In this document: piece by piece, positions 46,268-55,783 of the stretch | How the letters are laid out: every line of letters begins with the position of its first letter | Numbering within the stretch: position 1 is the stretch's first letter | NCBI RefSeq assembly: GCF_001704295.1 | Contig: NZ_CP012334.1 | Span: 1,314,084 to 1,378,083, forward strand | Reading direction: 5' to 3' | Origin: Bordetella sp. H567 | GTDB lineage: Bacteria; Pseudomonadota; Gammaproteobacteria; Burkholderiales; Burkholderiaceae_B | DNA length: 64,000 bases | The notes under the pieces: model-generated | What the model was told of the DNA's origin: nothing | Seen by the model: the letters and a program-made list of their open reading frames with translations, nothing else | Databases searched by the model: none | Program-made: the position numbers and the translations under genes

Positions 46268-47171
46268 CGGCGCTTTCACAGACTTCCCGGCAAAAGCCCA
46301 GGAACGCTTCCACGGCGGCCGAGGGCAGGCGCCGCGATGGGCGCACGGCGTACAGCGGATAGGTTTCGCTGGACCAGTCGGGAAACAGGTCCACCAGGGC
46401 CCCGCTGGCCACCAGGTGTCCCACGCCCAAGGCCAGCATCTGTGCGACACCGCCCCCCGCCAGGCAGGTCTGGATCAGCGTATCGACGTCGATCAGCGTC
46501 AGCCGGCCGCGGGTGGCCACGTGCACGATTTCCTTGCCGCGATGAAATTCCCAGGGGTAGGGCTTGCCCCGCCTGGGGTCGATGAATTGGATGCAGTTGT
46601 GTTCGGTCAGGCCCGTGGGCGTCTTGGGACAGCCGTGGCGTTTGATGTAGGACGGCGCGGCCACTGTCAGGACGCGTGTTTCCAACAGCAGGCGCGAGGA
46701 CATGCCGGACGCCGGCTGCGGACCGAAGCGCACCGCCACGTCCACGCCTTCGGCCACCAGGTCGCCCACGTCGGGCAGTTGCAGCACCGTCAGGTCCAGC
46801 TCCGGATAGCGTTCGGTGAACTGGACCAGCCGCGCTGCCATGACGTATTGCGAAAACAGGGGATTCAGGCTGACGCGCAGCGACCCGCGGACCGCGACCG
46901 CTGCCCCGGCCACCGTATTGGCGGCGTTTTCGATGCCGGACAGGTGCGGCGCCGCCAGCTGATAAAGCCGGGCGCCTTCGCCCGTCAGGTGCAGCGCGCG
47001 GGTGGTGCGGTCCAGCAGCCTGACGCCGATGCGTGTCTCCAGCCGCGACACCGCGCGGCTGACCCCGGACGCCGATAAGCCGAGCACCTCGCCGGCGCGC
47101 GTGAAGCTGCCGGTTTCCACCACCGCCGCCAGCACGCTCATTCCCGCAAGCAGCCTGCCATCGAAGCCCAT
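46239..47171 (-). CDS. LysR family regulator
   Basis: 310 aa. The helix-turn-helix covers AAVVETGSFTRAGEVLGLSASGVSRAVSRLE (abbreviated) and IGVRLLDRTTRALHLTGEG, and the effector domain starts LRVSLNPLFSQYVMAARLVQF. It diverges from an amidohydrolase gene across 136 bp. Nested palindromes with AACAATGTTGTGAACAAC at 47196-47213 lie just in front of its start and fit a LysR site. The C-terminal codons are duplicated downstream. Confidence 0.9.
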   Translation of the reverse strand: MGFDGRLLAGMSVLAAVVETGSFTRAGEVLGLSASGVSRAVSRLETRIGVRLLDRTTRALHLTGEGARLYQLAAPHLSGIENAANTVAGAAVAVRGSLRVSLNPLFSQYVMAARLVQFTERYPELDLTVLQLPDVGDLVAEGVDVAVRFGPQPASGMSSRLLLETRVLTVAAPSYIKRHGCPKTPTGLTEHNCIQFIDPRRGKPYPWEFHRGKEIVHVATRGRLTLIDVDTLIQTCLAGGGVAQMLALGVGHLVASGALVDLFPDWSSETYPLYAVRPSRRLPSAAVEAFLGFCREVCESAAGGYAAKLG

Positions 47172-47195
47172 ATTCGGCGACCTTTGCTTTTTGGC

Positions 47196-47213
47196 AACAA
47201 TGTTGTGAACAAC
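47196..47213. promoter_or_regulatory. Nested palindromes between LysR and amidohydrolase
   Basis: ACAA-TG-TTGT (47197-47206) overlaps GTTGT-GA-ACAAC (47202-47213). The site is 25 bp upstream of the LysR start and about 95 bp before the divergent amidohydrolase, a usual position for an autoregulated LysR operator. Confidence 0.45.
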
Positions 47214-47307
47214 ACTATCTTAATCAAAAATCCGCCTGGGCCTATCTTTCGTTCGCGGCGCGACGCAACGGTCGCGGATCCTGAACCCGATAACGAGGAA
47301 GCCCACG

Positions 47308-48660
47308 ATGTCATTCATCACCGGCAAGCGTATTTTCAAGGGCGGCACCATCGTGACGACGGATGCCGATGTTCCCAACCTGGCCACTGGCGACGTCCTG
47401 GTGCAAGGCGAGCGCATCGCCGCCGTCGGTACCGATATTCCCGCGGATGGCGCGGAGATCATCGACGCCGGCGGCTGCATCGTGATGCCCGGCCTGGTCG
47501 ACGCCCACCACCATGCCTGGCTGGGGGTCATGCGCCGCATGATGCCCGACGTCGACGACTTGTTCGCCTATATCGGCGTGGTGGCGGAAACGCTGGGCGC
47601 GCATTACCGCCCGCTGGATATGTACCTGAGCACCAAGCTGACGGCGGCCGCCTCCCTGGACGCGGGTATCACCACGATCATCGACGCCTGCCACAGCTCG
47701 CGCAGCCCCGCGCATACCGATGCCGCGCTGGAAGCGCTGGAATCCGCGGGAATACGCGCCCTGCACATGGTCGGCCCCGCCATGGACAAGCAGGCGTCGT
47801 CCGCGCACCTGCCGGGTGACCTCGAACGCCTGGCGCGCATATGGAACACCGGCGGCAGCCGCGTCCGCGTCGGCCTCTTCGGCCAATTCAACCTGGACTG
47901 GTGGAAGGTGGCGCGCGGGCTCGATATGCGCATCCTGACGGAATTCATCGGCGATCTGGCCAAGCTGGGGCCGGCGTTCGCACAGCCGGGCGTGCTGGGC
48001 CCGCACAACATCTTCAACCACTGCACCCGCTTGCCGCGCGAGACCTGGATGCTGCTGGCCGACGCCGGCGTCAACGTGACCGTCAACCCGCGTTCGGATG
48101 CGCTGTTCGGCTTCGACGACGAGACTTGCGCCTACCAGCAGGCCGTGGACCATGGTCTGGCGCCGGCCCTGGGCATCGACCTGGACACGGCCTTCGGCAG
48201 CGACCTGTTCGGCGAGATGCGCGCCTTGTTCAACCAGCAGCGCTGCGCCATGCGCTACCGGCGTTTCCGTGGCGAAGCCGATGTGCCGGCGCCGATCGGG
48301 GTCGAGGCCGTGTTGCGGGCGGCCACCGTCAACGGCGCGCGCGCGGCGGGACTGGAACGGGACATCGGCACGCTTACCCCGGGCAAGCAGGCGGACATCA
48401 TCATGGTCCGTACCGGCGGCATCGCCGTGGCGCCCGTCACCCACGCGATCGGTACGGTGGTGCAGGCGGTCGAGCGCGCCGACGTCGACACCGTCATGGT
48501 GGGCGGCCGCCTGCGCAAGCGCGCCGGCCAGCTGCTGGACATCGACGTGGCCAAGCTGACCGCGGAAGCCATCGGCTCGCGCGACTACCTGCTGGGCGCC
48601 AGCGGCTATCGCCCGGGCCTGTTCGACGGCGCCGCCACGCCGCTGAAAACCGCGGCTTGA
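47308..48660 (+). CDS. Amidohydrolase family protein (cytosine deaminase/ATZ-like)
   Basis: 450-aa TIM-barrel hydrolase of the subtype with a flanking beta-sandwich. The HxH metal motif is in VDAHHHAW (His67, His69), a further His in FNHCTRLPRETW and the Asp in LGIDLDTAFG. The expected third metal His is not evident: the matching strand reads MRILTEF (207-213), and the usual HNPxSN is VNPRSDA. The end TPGKQADIIMVRTGG is typical. Substrate unknown, probably a ring or amide nitrogen compound imported by the MFS protein encoded next. Controlled by the divergent LysR. Confidence 0.85.
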   Translation: MSFITGKRIFKGGTIVTTDADVPNLATGDVLVQGERIAAVGTDIPADGAEIIDAGGCIVMPGLVDAHHHAWLGVMRRMMPDVDDLFAYIGVVAETLGAHYRPLDMYLSTKLTAAASLDAGITTIIDACHSSRSPAHTDAALEALESAGIRALHMVGPAMDKQASSAHLPGDLERLARIWNTGGSRVRVGLFGQFNLDWWKVARGLDMRILTEFIGDLAKLGPAFAQPGVLGPHNIFNHCTRLPRETWMLLADAGVNVTVNPRSDALFGFDDETCAYQQAVDHGLAPALGIDLDTAFGSDLFGEMRALFNQQRCAMRYRRFRGEADVPAPIGVEAVLRAATVNGARAAGLERDIGTLTPGKQADIIMVRTGGIAVAPVTHAIGTVVQAVERADVDTVMVGGRLRKRAGQLLDIDVAKLTAEAIGSRDYLLGASGYRPGLFDGAATPLKTAA

Positions 48661-48741
48661 CCCGGACCGCCCTTTACCGAAACGTGCCCGGCCGTGCCTG
48701 CCGCGGCCGGGACATCCATCCATGAACTCCTGGACTTCATC

Positions 48742-49944
48742 ATGTCATCGTTGACCCTGAAATCGGCAGGGCGGGCCGGCGCCACGCCGGCCTACCTGTC
48801 CCGGCCCGCCCCCGCCGTCATCGCGGCGCTGTTCTGCGGTTACCTGGCCGTCGGCCTGCCGCTGCCGGTCATGCCGCTGTTCATCCACGACAAACTCGGC
48901 TTCGACAGCGTGGTCGTGGGGCTGGTGATCGGCATACAGTTCCTTGCCACGGTGCTGACCCGCGGCTATGCCGGCCGGGTGACCGACCACAAGGGCGGCA
49001 AGCGCGCGGCGCTTCAGGGGGCGGGCTTTTCGGCCTGCGGGGGGCTGCTCTATCTGCTTGCCGCGCTGCCCGGCCTGCCGCCCGCCGTCAGCCTGGCCAT
49101 CGTGGTGGCCGGCCGGCTGGCGGCCGGGCTGGGAGAGAGCCAGTTCGTCACCGGCTGCGTATCCTGGTCGATCGCCTCGGTGGGGCCGGCGCGGGCAGGC
49201 ATGTCGATGTCGTGGACCGGCATCGCCATGTTCGCCGCACTGGCCATCGGTGCGCCCATCGGCATGTCGCTCTATACCGGCTGGGGCTTCGTCGCGGCCA
49301 TGGCGGCCTGCATCGTATTGCCCTTGCTGGCGGCCGCCATCGCCTTCGGCGCGAGCGCCTACCTGTCCGCGGGCGGCCAGCGCCTGCCGTTTTACCGCAT
49401 GATCGGCCAGATATGGCGCGAGGGCCTGGGCTTGATGCTGTCCGGCGTCGGCCTCTCCGGACTGGCGGCCTTCGCCTCCCTCTATTTCGCCGCCCAACAC
49501 TGGGGCGGTGCGGGGCTGGTGATGACCGCCTTCGGCATCGGGTTCATCTTCGTGCGGCTCGTGCTGGGCCATCTGCCGGACCGGATCGGCGGCTATCGCG
49601 TCGCGCTGTGGTCGCTGGCCGTGGAAGCCGCGGGGCAGTTCATGATCCAAGCCGCGCCCAATGTATGGATGGCGCTGGGCGGCGCGCTCGTCACTGGCCT
49701 GGGATGCGCGCTGGTGTTTCCCGGTCTGGGTGTCGAAGCGCTCAAGCGCGTGCCCCCCGCGAACCGGGGCAGCGCCATGGGCGGCTTCGTGGCCTTCCTG
49801 GACATCGCTTATGGACTGGCCGGCCCCGCGGCGGGACTGGTGGCCGGCACTTTCGGCTATGCCGCGGTGTATGCGCTGGGCGGGGCATGTGCGTTGGCGG
49901 GCGTGGCCTTGATCGCGGTTGCCCGAGGGGCTGCCGCGCGATGA
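48742..49944 (+). CDS. MFS transporter (YhhS/YfcJ-like)
   Basis: 400-aa membrane protein with twelve hydrophobic segments. Features are AALFCGYLAVGLPLPVMPLFI, the loop-2/3 motif TRGYAGRVTDHKGGKRAA and RLAAGLGESQFVTGCVSW; the second half has RLVLGHLPDRIGGYRVA. This is the YhhS/YfcJ arabinose-efflux-like group. The ATG at 48742 follows the amidohydrolase by 81 bp; the two probably form an operon, with uptake or efflux of the hydrolase substrate or product. Confidence 0.88.
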   Translation: MSSLTLKSAGRAGATPAYLSRPAPAVIAALFCGYLAVGLPLPVMPLFIHDKLGFDSVVVGLVIGIQFLATVLTRGYAGRVTDHKGGKRAALQGAGFSACGGLLYLLAALPGLPPAVSLAIVVAGRLAAGLGESQFVTGCVSWSIASVGPARAGMSMSWTGIAMFAALAIGAPIGMSLYTGWGFVAAMAACIVLPLLAAAIAFGASAYLSAGGQRLPFYRMIGQIWREGLGLMLSGVGLSGLAAFASLYFAAQHWGGAGLVMTAFGIGFIFVRLVLGHLPDRIGGYRVALWSLAVEAAGQFMIQAAPNVWMALGGALVTGLGCALVFPGLGVEALKRVPPANRGSAMGGFVAFLDIAYGLAGPAAGLVAGTFGYAAVYALGGACALAGVALIAVARGAAAR

Positions 49945-50022
49945 GAATTTGCGCCGGATCGAGCGTCACGGTAAGTCGTGGAATGGCCGGCTTCCATCGT
50001 CGGGAACGCCAGGAACATTCTG

Positions 50023-53000
50023 ATGGACGGCCGCACACAAGCTGCTCCTTCAGTCCAGGCGAGCAGTATGTACGGCAACAGCAAGAACAGCAGAAAAAAA
50101 GGCAGCAGCAAGAAGGAGCGTAGCGGCAAGCGCGCAAGGTTCTGGGGGTGGGGCGGCGCGCTGGCCGCCGGCCTGTTCCTCCCATCCTCGGCCTGCGCGG
50201 CGGGCGGTGTGCCGGAATCACGATGGCCGGGGGACTACCGTACGCAGGAATACCAGGCTTCGCAGGGGCTTGAAGCGATCCACGCGGCCGACGCCTACGC
50301 GCTTGGATATACCGGAAAGGGTGTGCGGGTAGGCGTGGTCGACGATGGCGACGTCCTGGATCACCACGAGTTCTCGGGGCGTACCTTGCAATGGGCCCTG
50401 ATAGGACCGGCGCGCTCGATGGAGGTCGGCTGGCGCGGCGAGCATAGTACGGCAGTGGCCGGCGTGCTGGCCGCCGCCCGGGACGGACGCGGCATGCACG
50501 GTGTTGCTCATGAGGCCGAGCTCATCTCCATTTCCTACGGCACACCGAATGGTGGTACGCAGGGCGGCGCCGCGATACCAGACGCCGTCGATCGCGGGGC
50601 CCGGGTGATCAACGGCAGTTATGGCTACGATGTCTTTCCCCTCCTGTATGCCGACGATGGCAACGGGAATATGGTGCCGCGGCCCCAGGCGGTGCAGACC
50701 TTCTTGCTGGACATCGATGGCCGTACGATCGTTGGTCACAGCGAGGAGGTGCAGGCCTTGCGTTACGCCGCCGCCCACGATGTGGTGATGGTTTATGCGG
50801 CGGGTAACGAATATCTGGAGCATCCCGTTGCCGCGATGCATCCGTCCAGCATGGGCCTGTTGCCCTATATCCGCCCCGCCAACCATGGCGCCGGTGTTTA
50901 CCGCATCGTGGATCCTAAACGTATCTTCCACGATCCGCGGTATGGCGCGGAAGACTTCGTGACGATCGACCCCACGGACAGCCGCTTGCAGGACCTGGAT
51001 TTCAGCGATATCGAAGCGACCGTGATCGCCGTGGTGGCGGTGGGGCCGAACAAGCAGATTGCGTCCTACAGCAATAGCTGTGGTGTGGCATGGCGTTGGT
51101 GTATGGCGGCGCCGGGGGGCGACTATCCGTACGATGCCCGATCCTGGTCATCGTCGGCGATGACCGTCCCCTACGGAAAGAATGGCTATGCCGTCGACGG
51201 CATAATCGGCACCTCGTTTGCAGCGCCGATGGTAACGGGGGCCCTCGCCGTTATGCAGCACGCCTTCCCCTACATGACGATGCGCCAGCTCCGCGAGATC
51301 GTGCTGACGTCCGCCGACCGCACCGGGCATCTGGCCGACCCCTTCGTCTATGGCTGGGGACTGCTGGACCTGGGCCGCGCGGTGAGAGGACCAGTGGAAT
51401 TTGGCGCGGCGGGCTTCGCGCCTGTCTTCGATGTGGATACCCGGGGGCACGACTCCTGGTGGTCCAACGATATCGTCGGCTCGGGGGGCATGACCAAGCG
51501 CGGCCGCGGCCTGCTGGTGATGACGGGCCACAATACCTACACCGGCCCCACCACGGTGAAGGGCGGCACGCTGGGCGTGTACGGTTCGATCGCGCGCTCG
51601 GCGGTCCGCGTCGAACGGGACGGCACGCTGGCCGGGACCGGCACGGTGGGATCGGCCGAAGTCGCCGGAACGGTGGCCCCCGGCAATCCCGGCGCGGCGC
51701 TGCGCGTGGCGGGCAACTACGTCCAGCACACCGAAGGCATCTATGTCGCCGGCATCAGCGAGGACGGCAGCTCGTCGGATCTTATCGAGGTACAAGGAAG
51801 CGCGCGTATCGACAACGCCACCTTGCGCATCGAAGGCATAGGGCCGAAAGCGGTGAACCGGGATTACATCGTGCTACGCGCCGATGGCGGAATCCAGGGC
51901 AGTTATGCCAAGGTGCCGGATCCTTATCTCTTCCTGGACCTGGACCAGGGCGTGCGCGGCAGCGATCCCACGCGCTATCGCTTCGCCGTGCGGCGCGATG
52001 CCACGCCCTTTGCCACGGCCGCGCGCACGCCGAACCAGCGTGCGGTGGCGGCCGCGCTGGACACGGCCGGCGTCGGGGTGGCACCGTATGACGTCACGGT
52101 GATGGCGACGCAAGCCGACGGCCTGACACGCCGCTTCGACCGCTGGTCCGGCGAAGCGCATGCCAGCGCGCTGACTGCGTTCACCATGCAATCCGCACAG
52201 GTGCGCGATGGGATGCTGGGCCGGGCGCAGGCAATGGGGCGCGGCTATGGGGCGGGCAGTGGGGCTGGCAGTGGTCGTGGCGGTGGCGGCGCGAGCGCCG
52301 TGGGAGGCCGCTTCGCTTCCGCCCAATCGCAGTCCGTCGTCCAGGACGATACCGGCAAGGCGGTGTGGGCCCAGTATGCGGGAGCGCGGGATCGCATGTC
52401 CGGCAACCTCGATACGGCAGGGTTCGACGCGACAAGCTCGGGCCTGTTCCTGGGCGCCGACATGCCGCTGCCAGGCCGCGCCGGCGGCGGGGCACGCCTG
52501 GGCTTGATGGCGGGTTTCACCAGCGGCGGGATGAAGGTCCGCGACCGCGGCAGCCACGCCAAGGTCGACAGCTATACGCTGGGCGCCTACGGTAATGTGC
52601 CACTTTCCGCGCCAGGCGATGGTGCCGCCGATAGGGCGGACCACGCCCGCACGGCGGCCGGCGTTCAGGTCCGCTACGGCGCCGCTTATACCTGGCATGG
52701 CGTATCGGCCCGCCGGGAGACAGCCGGGCTGGAAACGGCGGAAGGCCGTTACAAGGCCGGCACGGCCCAAGTATTCGCGGAAGCGGGATTGCCGTATGCA
52801 TTGGGCGGCGTCACGGTCGAACCCTATGCCGGCCTGGCCTGGGTCGACACGCGCCGTCGCGCCTTCCGTGAATCGGGCAACGCGGCACTCCATGCGGACG
52901 CCGCCGCGCAGCGGCTGGGCTATTCCACGCTGGGCCTGCGCGGGGACACCGGCGGGGAGATGAAGGACGGCTCCCGATGGGCGCTGCATGCCGGCGCCGG

Positions 53001-53229
53001 CTGGCGCCATGCCTACGGCAACATCGCGCCGGCAGCGCGTGTGCGGTTCGCGCAGGGCAATGGCTTCGACGTGCAGGGCACGCCGGTCGCACGCGACGCC
53101 ATGCTGCTGGAGGCGGGCGCCAGCGTGTATACGGATCGCGGCATGCGGCTCGGCCTGGGCTACACGGCCCAGCTGGCGCGTGGCGCGCAGTCGCATGCGC
53201 TCAAGGCCGACGCCGTCTGGATGTTCTAG
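50023..53229 (+). CDS. Subtilisin-like autotransporter serine protease (SphB1-like)
   Basis: 1068 aa. A basic N-region and hydrophobic stretch (FWGWGGALAAGLFLPSSACA) form the signal; the Cys at 58 might be lipidated as in SphB1, though the lipobox is poor. The S8 protease domain has Asp107 (VGVVDDGD), His141 (GEHSTAVAG), the oxyanion Asn262 (YAAGNE) and Ser398 (GTSFAAPMVTGA). Then a passenger repeat (LVMTGHNTYTGPTTVKGGTLG), a Gly/Ser linker, and a 12-stranded beta-barrel from about 780 ending in Phe. SphB1 of B. pertussis matures filamentous haemagglutinin; the target here is unknown. Start choice: ATG with AGGA; a GTG at 49978 and an ATG at 50068 are alternatives. Confidence 0.92.
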   Translation: MDGRTQAAPSVQASSMYGNSKNSRKKGSSKKERSGKRARFWGWGGALAAGLFLPSSACAAGGVPESRWPGDYRTQEYQASQGLEAIHAADAYALGYTGKGVRVGVVDDGDVLDHHEFSGRTLQWALIGPARSMEVGWRGEHSTAVAGVLAAARDGRGMHGVAHEAELISISYGTPNGGTQGGAAIPDAVDRGARVINGSYGYDVFPLLYADDGNGNMVPRPQAVQTFLLDIDGRTIVGHSEEVQALRYAAAHDVVMVYAAGNEYLEHPVAAMHPSSMGLLPYIRPANHGAGVYRIVDPKRIFHDPRYGAEDFVTIDPTDSRLQDLDFSDIEATVIAVVAVGPNKQIASYSNSCGVAWRWCMAAPGGDYPYDARSWSSSAMTVPYGKNGYAVDGIIGTSFAAPMVTGALAVMQHAFPYMTMRQLREIVLTSADRTGHLADPFVYGWGLLDLGRAVRGPVEFGAAGFAPVFDVDTRGHDSWWSNDIVGSGGMTKRGRGLLVMTGHNTYTGPTTVKGGTLGVYGSIARSAVRVERDGTLAGTGTVGSAEVAGTVAPGNPGAALRVAGNYVQHTEGIYVAGISEDGSSSDLIEVQGSARIDNATLRIEGIGPKAVNRDYIVLRADGGIQGSYAKVPDPYLFLDLDQGVRGSDPTRYRFAVRRDATPFATAARTPNQRAVAAALDTAGVGVAPYDVTVMATQADGLTRRFDRWSGEAHASALTAFTMQSAQVRDGMLGRAQAMGRGYGAGSGAGSGRGGGGASAVGGRFASAQSQSVVQDDTGKAVWAQYAGARDRMSGNLDTAGFDATSSGLFLGADMPLPGRAGGGARLGLMAGFTSGGMKVRDRGSHAKVDSYTLGAYGNVPLSAPGDGAADRADHARTAAGVQVRYGAAYTWHGVSARRETAGLETAEGRYKAGTAQVFAEAGLPYALGGVTVEPYAGLAWVDTRRRAFRESGNAALHADAAAQRLGYSTLGLRGDTGGEMKDGSRWALHAGAGWRHAYGNIAPAARVRFAQGNGFDVQGTPVARDAMLLEAGASVYTDRGMRLGLGYTAQLARGAQSHALKADAVWMF

Positions 53230-54641
53230 GCCGCAGGCTGCGCATGGCCTTGCGCGTCCAACCGTGGGGTTCCCCTGGCGTAGGCCATGAGGCCGCCGGC
53301 GTCGGCCAGTCCATCCAGGACCCACACGCCGTCGATGATGGCCTGGGGATCGCAGCCGGTGCCGCCATATGCACAGAGCTCGCGCACCTTCTGTTCGATG
53401 TCGGCATCGGATAGCGGGTTGGCGGCGGAGCCTCGCGCGGCGGCGACACGATGCGCAAGGACGCGGCCGTCGGCCAGCGTGATGCGGACCTCCACGGCGT
53501 CGACCGTGCTGCGCTCGTCATCGTGGAAATGCAGTCGCGCATCCAGGGCGTGCGTGCGTGGATCCGCGACGGCGGCGTCGGAGAATTCCGCCAGGCCGGC
53601 GCGTCCGTGCAGCAGGGCGGCGGCGACGGCATGCTGGGCGCTGACTTGCGATTCGCGCCCGGTGCGCACCCCCGGGCGGTCGGTGCGCTGGCGCAGCAGC
53701 GGGTGGCCGGTAAGGTCCACCCGCGCCACCCGCGCGAGGTCCGGCGTGGCCAGGGCCGGATCGCGCCGCAGCGCCAGGACGGCCTCGATCACCGGATTGA
53801 GCACCACGCCGCAAGGGTAGGGCTTGTAGGTATTGCCGCACAGCTCCCAGCGCAGGCCCAGTTCGTCGTTGAGCCGCGCCGGCGCCGGAGTATCCGACAA
53901 CACGTTCAGCACGCCGCGCGGTCCTTCCAGCGGCTGGTCGGGACCGGCATAGCCTTCGCGCGCGAGCAGCGCGGACAGCAGTCCGTTGCGGGCGGCGTTG
54001 CCGACGGCAATGCTTTTCGCCATCGTCCCCAGGGTCTCCACCAGGCCTCCAGTCTGGTTGCCGGCACTGGCCAGGGCCCAGGCCGTATGGCGCATGTCCA
54101 GGCCCATCATGCGCGCGGCCGCGATGGCCGCGCCGAAGACGCCGCAGGTCGAGGTGATATGCCAGCCTCGCGCGTAGTGGCCCAGCGTCAGGGCATTGCC
54201 CATGCGGCATTCGATTTCCGCGCCCAGGATGAATGCGTGCAGCAGCCGCGCGCCGCTGGCGCCGTGGGCCTGGGCCAGCGCGAAGACCACCGGCGCCACC
54301 GGGGCAGTGGGGTGAATGATGGTGGGAGGGTGGGTATCGTCGAAATCGAAGACGTTGGCGGCCATGGCGTTCAGGCTGGCCGCGTGCAGGATGTCGGTGC
54401 GCATGCCGCGCCCGATCACATCGGCCTGCCGGCTTGCCCCGAATGGCGCGAACACGCGTGCGGCGATGTCCAAGGTCGTGTCGGTGGCGCCGGCCAGCGC
54501 GACCGCGAAGTAGTTCAGCAGGGACCGCTTGGCTTCGTGGCGTACGGTGTCCGGGATGTCTTCCCATGGCCATTCCGCGGCGAACCGGGCCACGTCGCCG
54601 GTGAGGGGACCGAAATTGTCCAGGTCGGGCAGGTCGCTCAT
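53226..54641 (-). CDS. MmgE/PrpD family protein
   Basis: 471-aa member of the 2-methylcitrate dehydratase superfamily. Motifs are VRHEAKRSLLNYFAVALAGATD near the N-terminus, NVFDFDDTHPPTIIHPTAPV (the DD.H...HP core) and AHALDARLHFHDDERST-like C-terminal segments. Many such proteins act on hydroxy-dicarboxylates or aconitate isomers; the real substrate here is open. The stop codon interlocks with the convergent autotransporter stop (CTAG). It is divergent from an SDR/dehydrogenase/Bug operon, which may share its pathway. GGAGC precedes the ATG. Confidence 0.88.
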   Translation of the reverse strand: MSDLPDLDNFGPLTGDVARFAAEWPWEDIPDTVRHEAKRSLLNYFAVALAGATDTTLDIAARVFAPFGASRQADVIGRGMRTDILHAASLNAMAANVFDFDDTHPPTIIHPTAPVAPVVFALAQAHGASGARLLHAFILGAEIECRMGNALTLGHYARGWHITSTCGVFGAAIAAARMMGLDMRHTAWALASAGNQTGGLVETLGTMAKSIAVGNAARNGLLSALLAREGYAGPDQPLEGPRGVLNVLSDTPAPARLNDELGLRWELCGNTYKPYPCGVVLNPVIEAVLALRRDPALATPDLARVARVDLTGHPLLRQRTDRPGVRTGRESQVSAQHAVAAALLHGRAGLAEFSDAAVADPRTHALDARLHFHDDERSTVDAVEVRITLADGRVLAHRVAAARGSAANPLSDADIEQKVRELCAYGGTGCDPQAIIDGVWVLDGLADAGGLMAYARGTPRLDAQGHAQPAA

Positions 54642-54759
54642 GGGTGCTCCAGGCAAACGCCGGCGGATCGTCGTGCCCCATATTCGCGCATGCTCATCGC
54701 CCGTGGCCGGGTTGGGATATGCGCGTGCACGGGCTGTCTCGCGAGCCGAGGCGAGGATT

Positions 54760-54815
54760 GTATGATTGACTGAATATGGCTATAGTGCAGCTCAGTACTA
54801 GTAATACAATCATAC
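54760..54815. promoter_or_regulatory. Inverted repeat in a divergent promoter region
   Basis: GTATGATTG (54760-54768) and its exact inverse CAATCATAC (54807-54815) lie 38 bp apart in an AT-rich stretch between the divergent MmgE/PrpD and SDR genes. They probably form a regulator binding pair; no regulator gene is adjacent. Confidence 0.45.
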
Positions 54816-54880
54816 CGACTTGACCGCAAGGCGTATCGTTGTCCGCCCGCCCCCACGCGGGCCCGGAGACAGGAACGATC

Positions 54881-55690
54881 ATGGAGAACGACGAAGCACT
54901 CTCGCCATCCCTGCGCGGCAGGCGTGCGCTGGTGACAGGTTCGGTGGCGGGGCTGGGCTATGCCGTCGCGCACCGGCTGGCCGCCGCCGGCGCCGATGTG
55001 ATTCTGCACGGGATCGAACCGGACCACGTGGCGCGGGCCGCGGTGGACCGCTTGGCGCGGGAGAGCGGCGCGCGCATCCTGCTGTCGCGCGCGGACCTGA
55101 ACGATGTCGGCCAGATCGAGGCGATGATGGCCCAGGCCGAAAAAGACCTGGGCGGTATCGATATCCTGGTGAACAACGCGGTGGTCAGGCATTTCGCCCC
55201 GGTCGACGCGCTGCGCACGGAACAATGGAACGAGGCGCTGGCCGTCAACCTGTCGGCCGCCTTCCATACCGTGCGTCTAAGCCTGCCCGGCATGCGCGCG
55301 CGCGGCTGGGGACGCATCGTCAATATGTCGTCCGTATATGGCGCGGGCGCGACGCCAGACCGTATTGCCTACATCACCACCAAGACCGCGCTGATCGGCA
55401 TGACGCGCGCCATCGCCATCGAAGCCGCGCGTACGGGCGTGACCTGCAATGCGCTGATGCCGGGCACGGTGCCCACGCCGCCCATCGTCGAACGGATCGC
55501 CGGGTTGGCAGCGGAGCAGGGAATTTCCCAAGAAGCGGCCGCGGCGAATTACCTGCGGGCTCGCCAGCCCACCGGCCGCTTCGTCGCGATGGATAGCGTG
55601 GCCGCCATGGTGTTGCTGCTGTGTTCGCCGGCGGGCGCGGACATTACGGGCGCCATGCTGCCCGTCGATGGCGGCTGGACGGCGGCCTGA
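54881..55690 (+). CDS. Short-chain dehydrogenase/reductase
   Basis: 269-aa classical SDR with the variant cofactor motif TGSVAGLG (the usual TGxxxGIG), the NNAVVRH motif, MSSVYGAGATPDRIAYITTK holding Ser, Tyr and Lys of the active site, and the end GAMLPVDGGWTAA. It resembles 3-hydroxybutyrate dehydrogenases and FabG-like enzymes. AGGA lies 8 bp before the ATG. First gene of a three-gene operon with a 3-hydroxyisobutyrate-dehydrogenase-like enzyme and a Bug receptor. Confidence 0.9.
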   Translation: MENDEALSPSLRGRRALVTGSVAGLGYAVAHRLAAAGADVILHGIEPDHVARAAVDRLARESGARILLSRADLNDVGQIEAMMAQAEKDLGGIDILVNNAVVRHFAPVDALRTEQWNEALAVNLSAAFHTVRLSLPGMRARGWGRIVNMSSVYGAGATPDRIAYITTKTALIGMTRAIAIEAARTGVTCNALMPGTVPTPPIVERIAGLAAEQGISQEAAAANYLRARQPTGRFVAMDSVAAMVLLLCSPAGADITGAMLPVDGGWTAA

Positions 55691-55783
55691 GGGGCCGCGG
55701 GCGCGAAGGCTGCCAACCGCGGCAGGCACCCGATGCATATCGGAACAGCAAGAACCCCTACACATCGCGAGACGGAGGCGACA

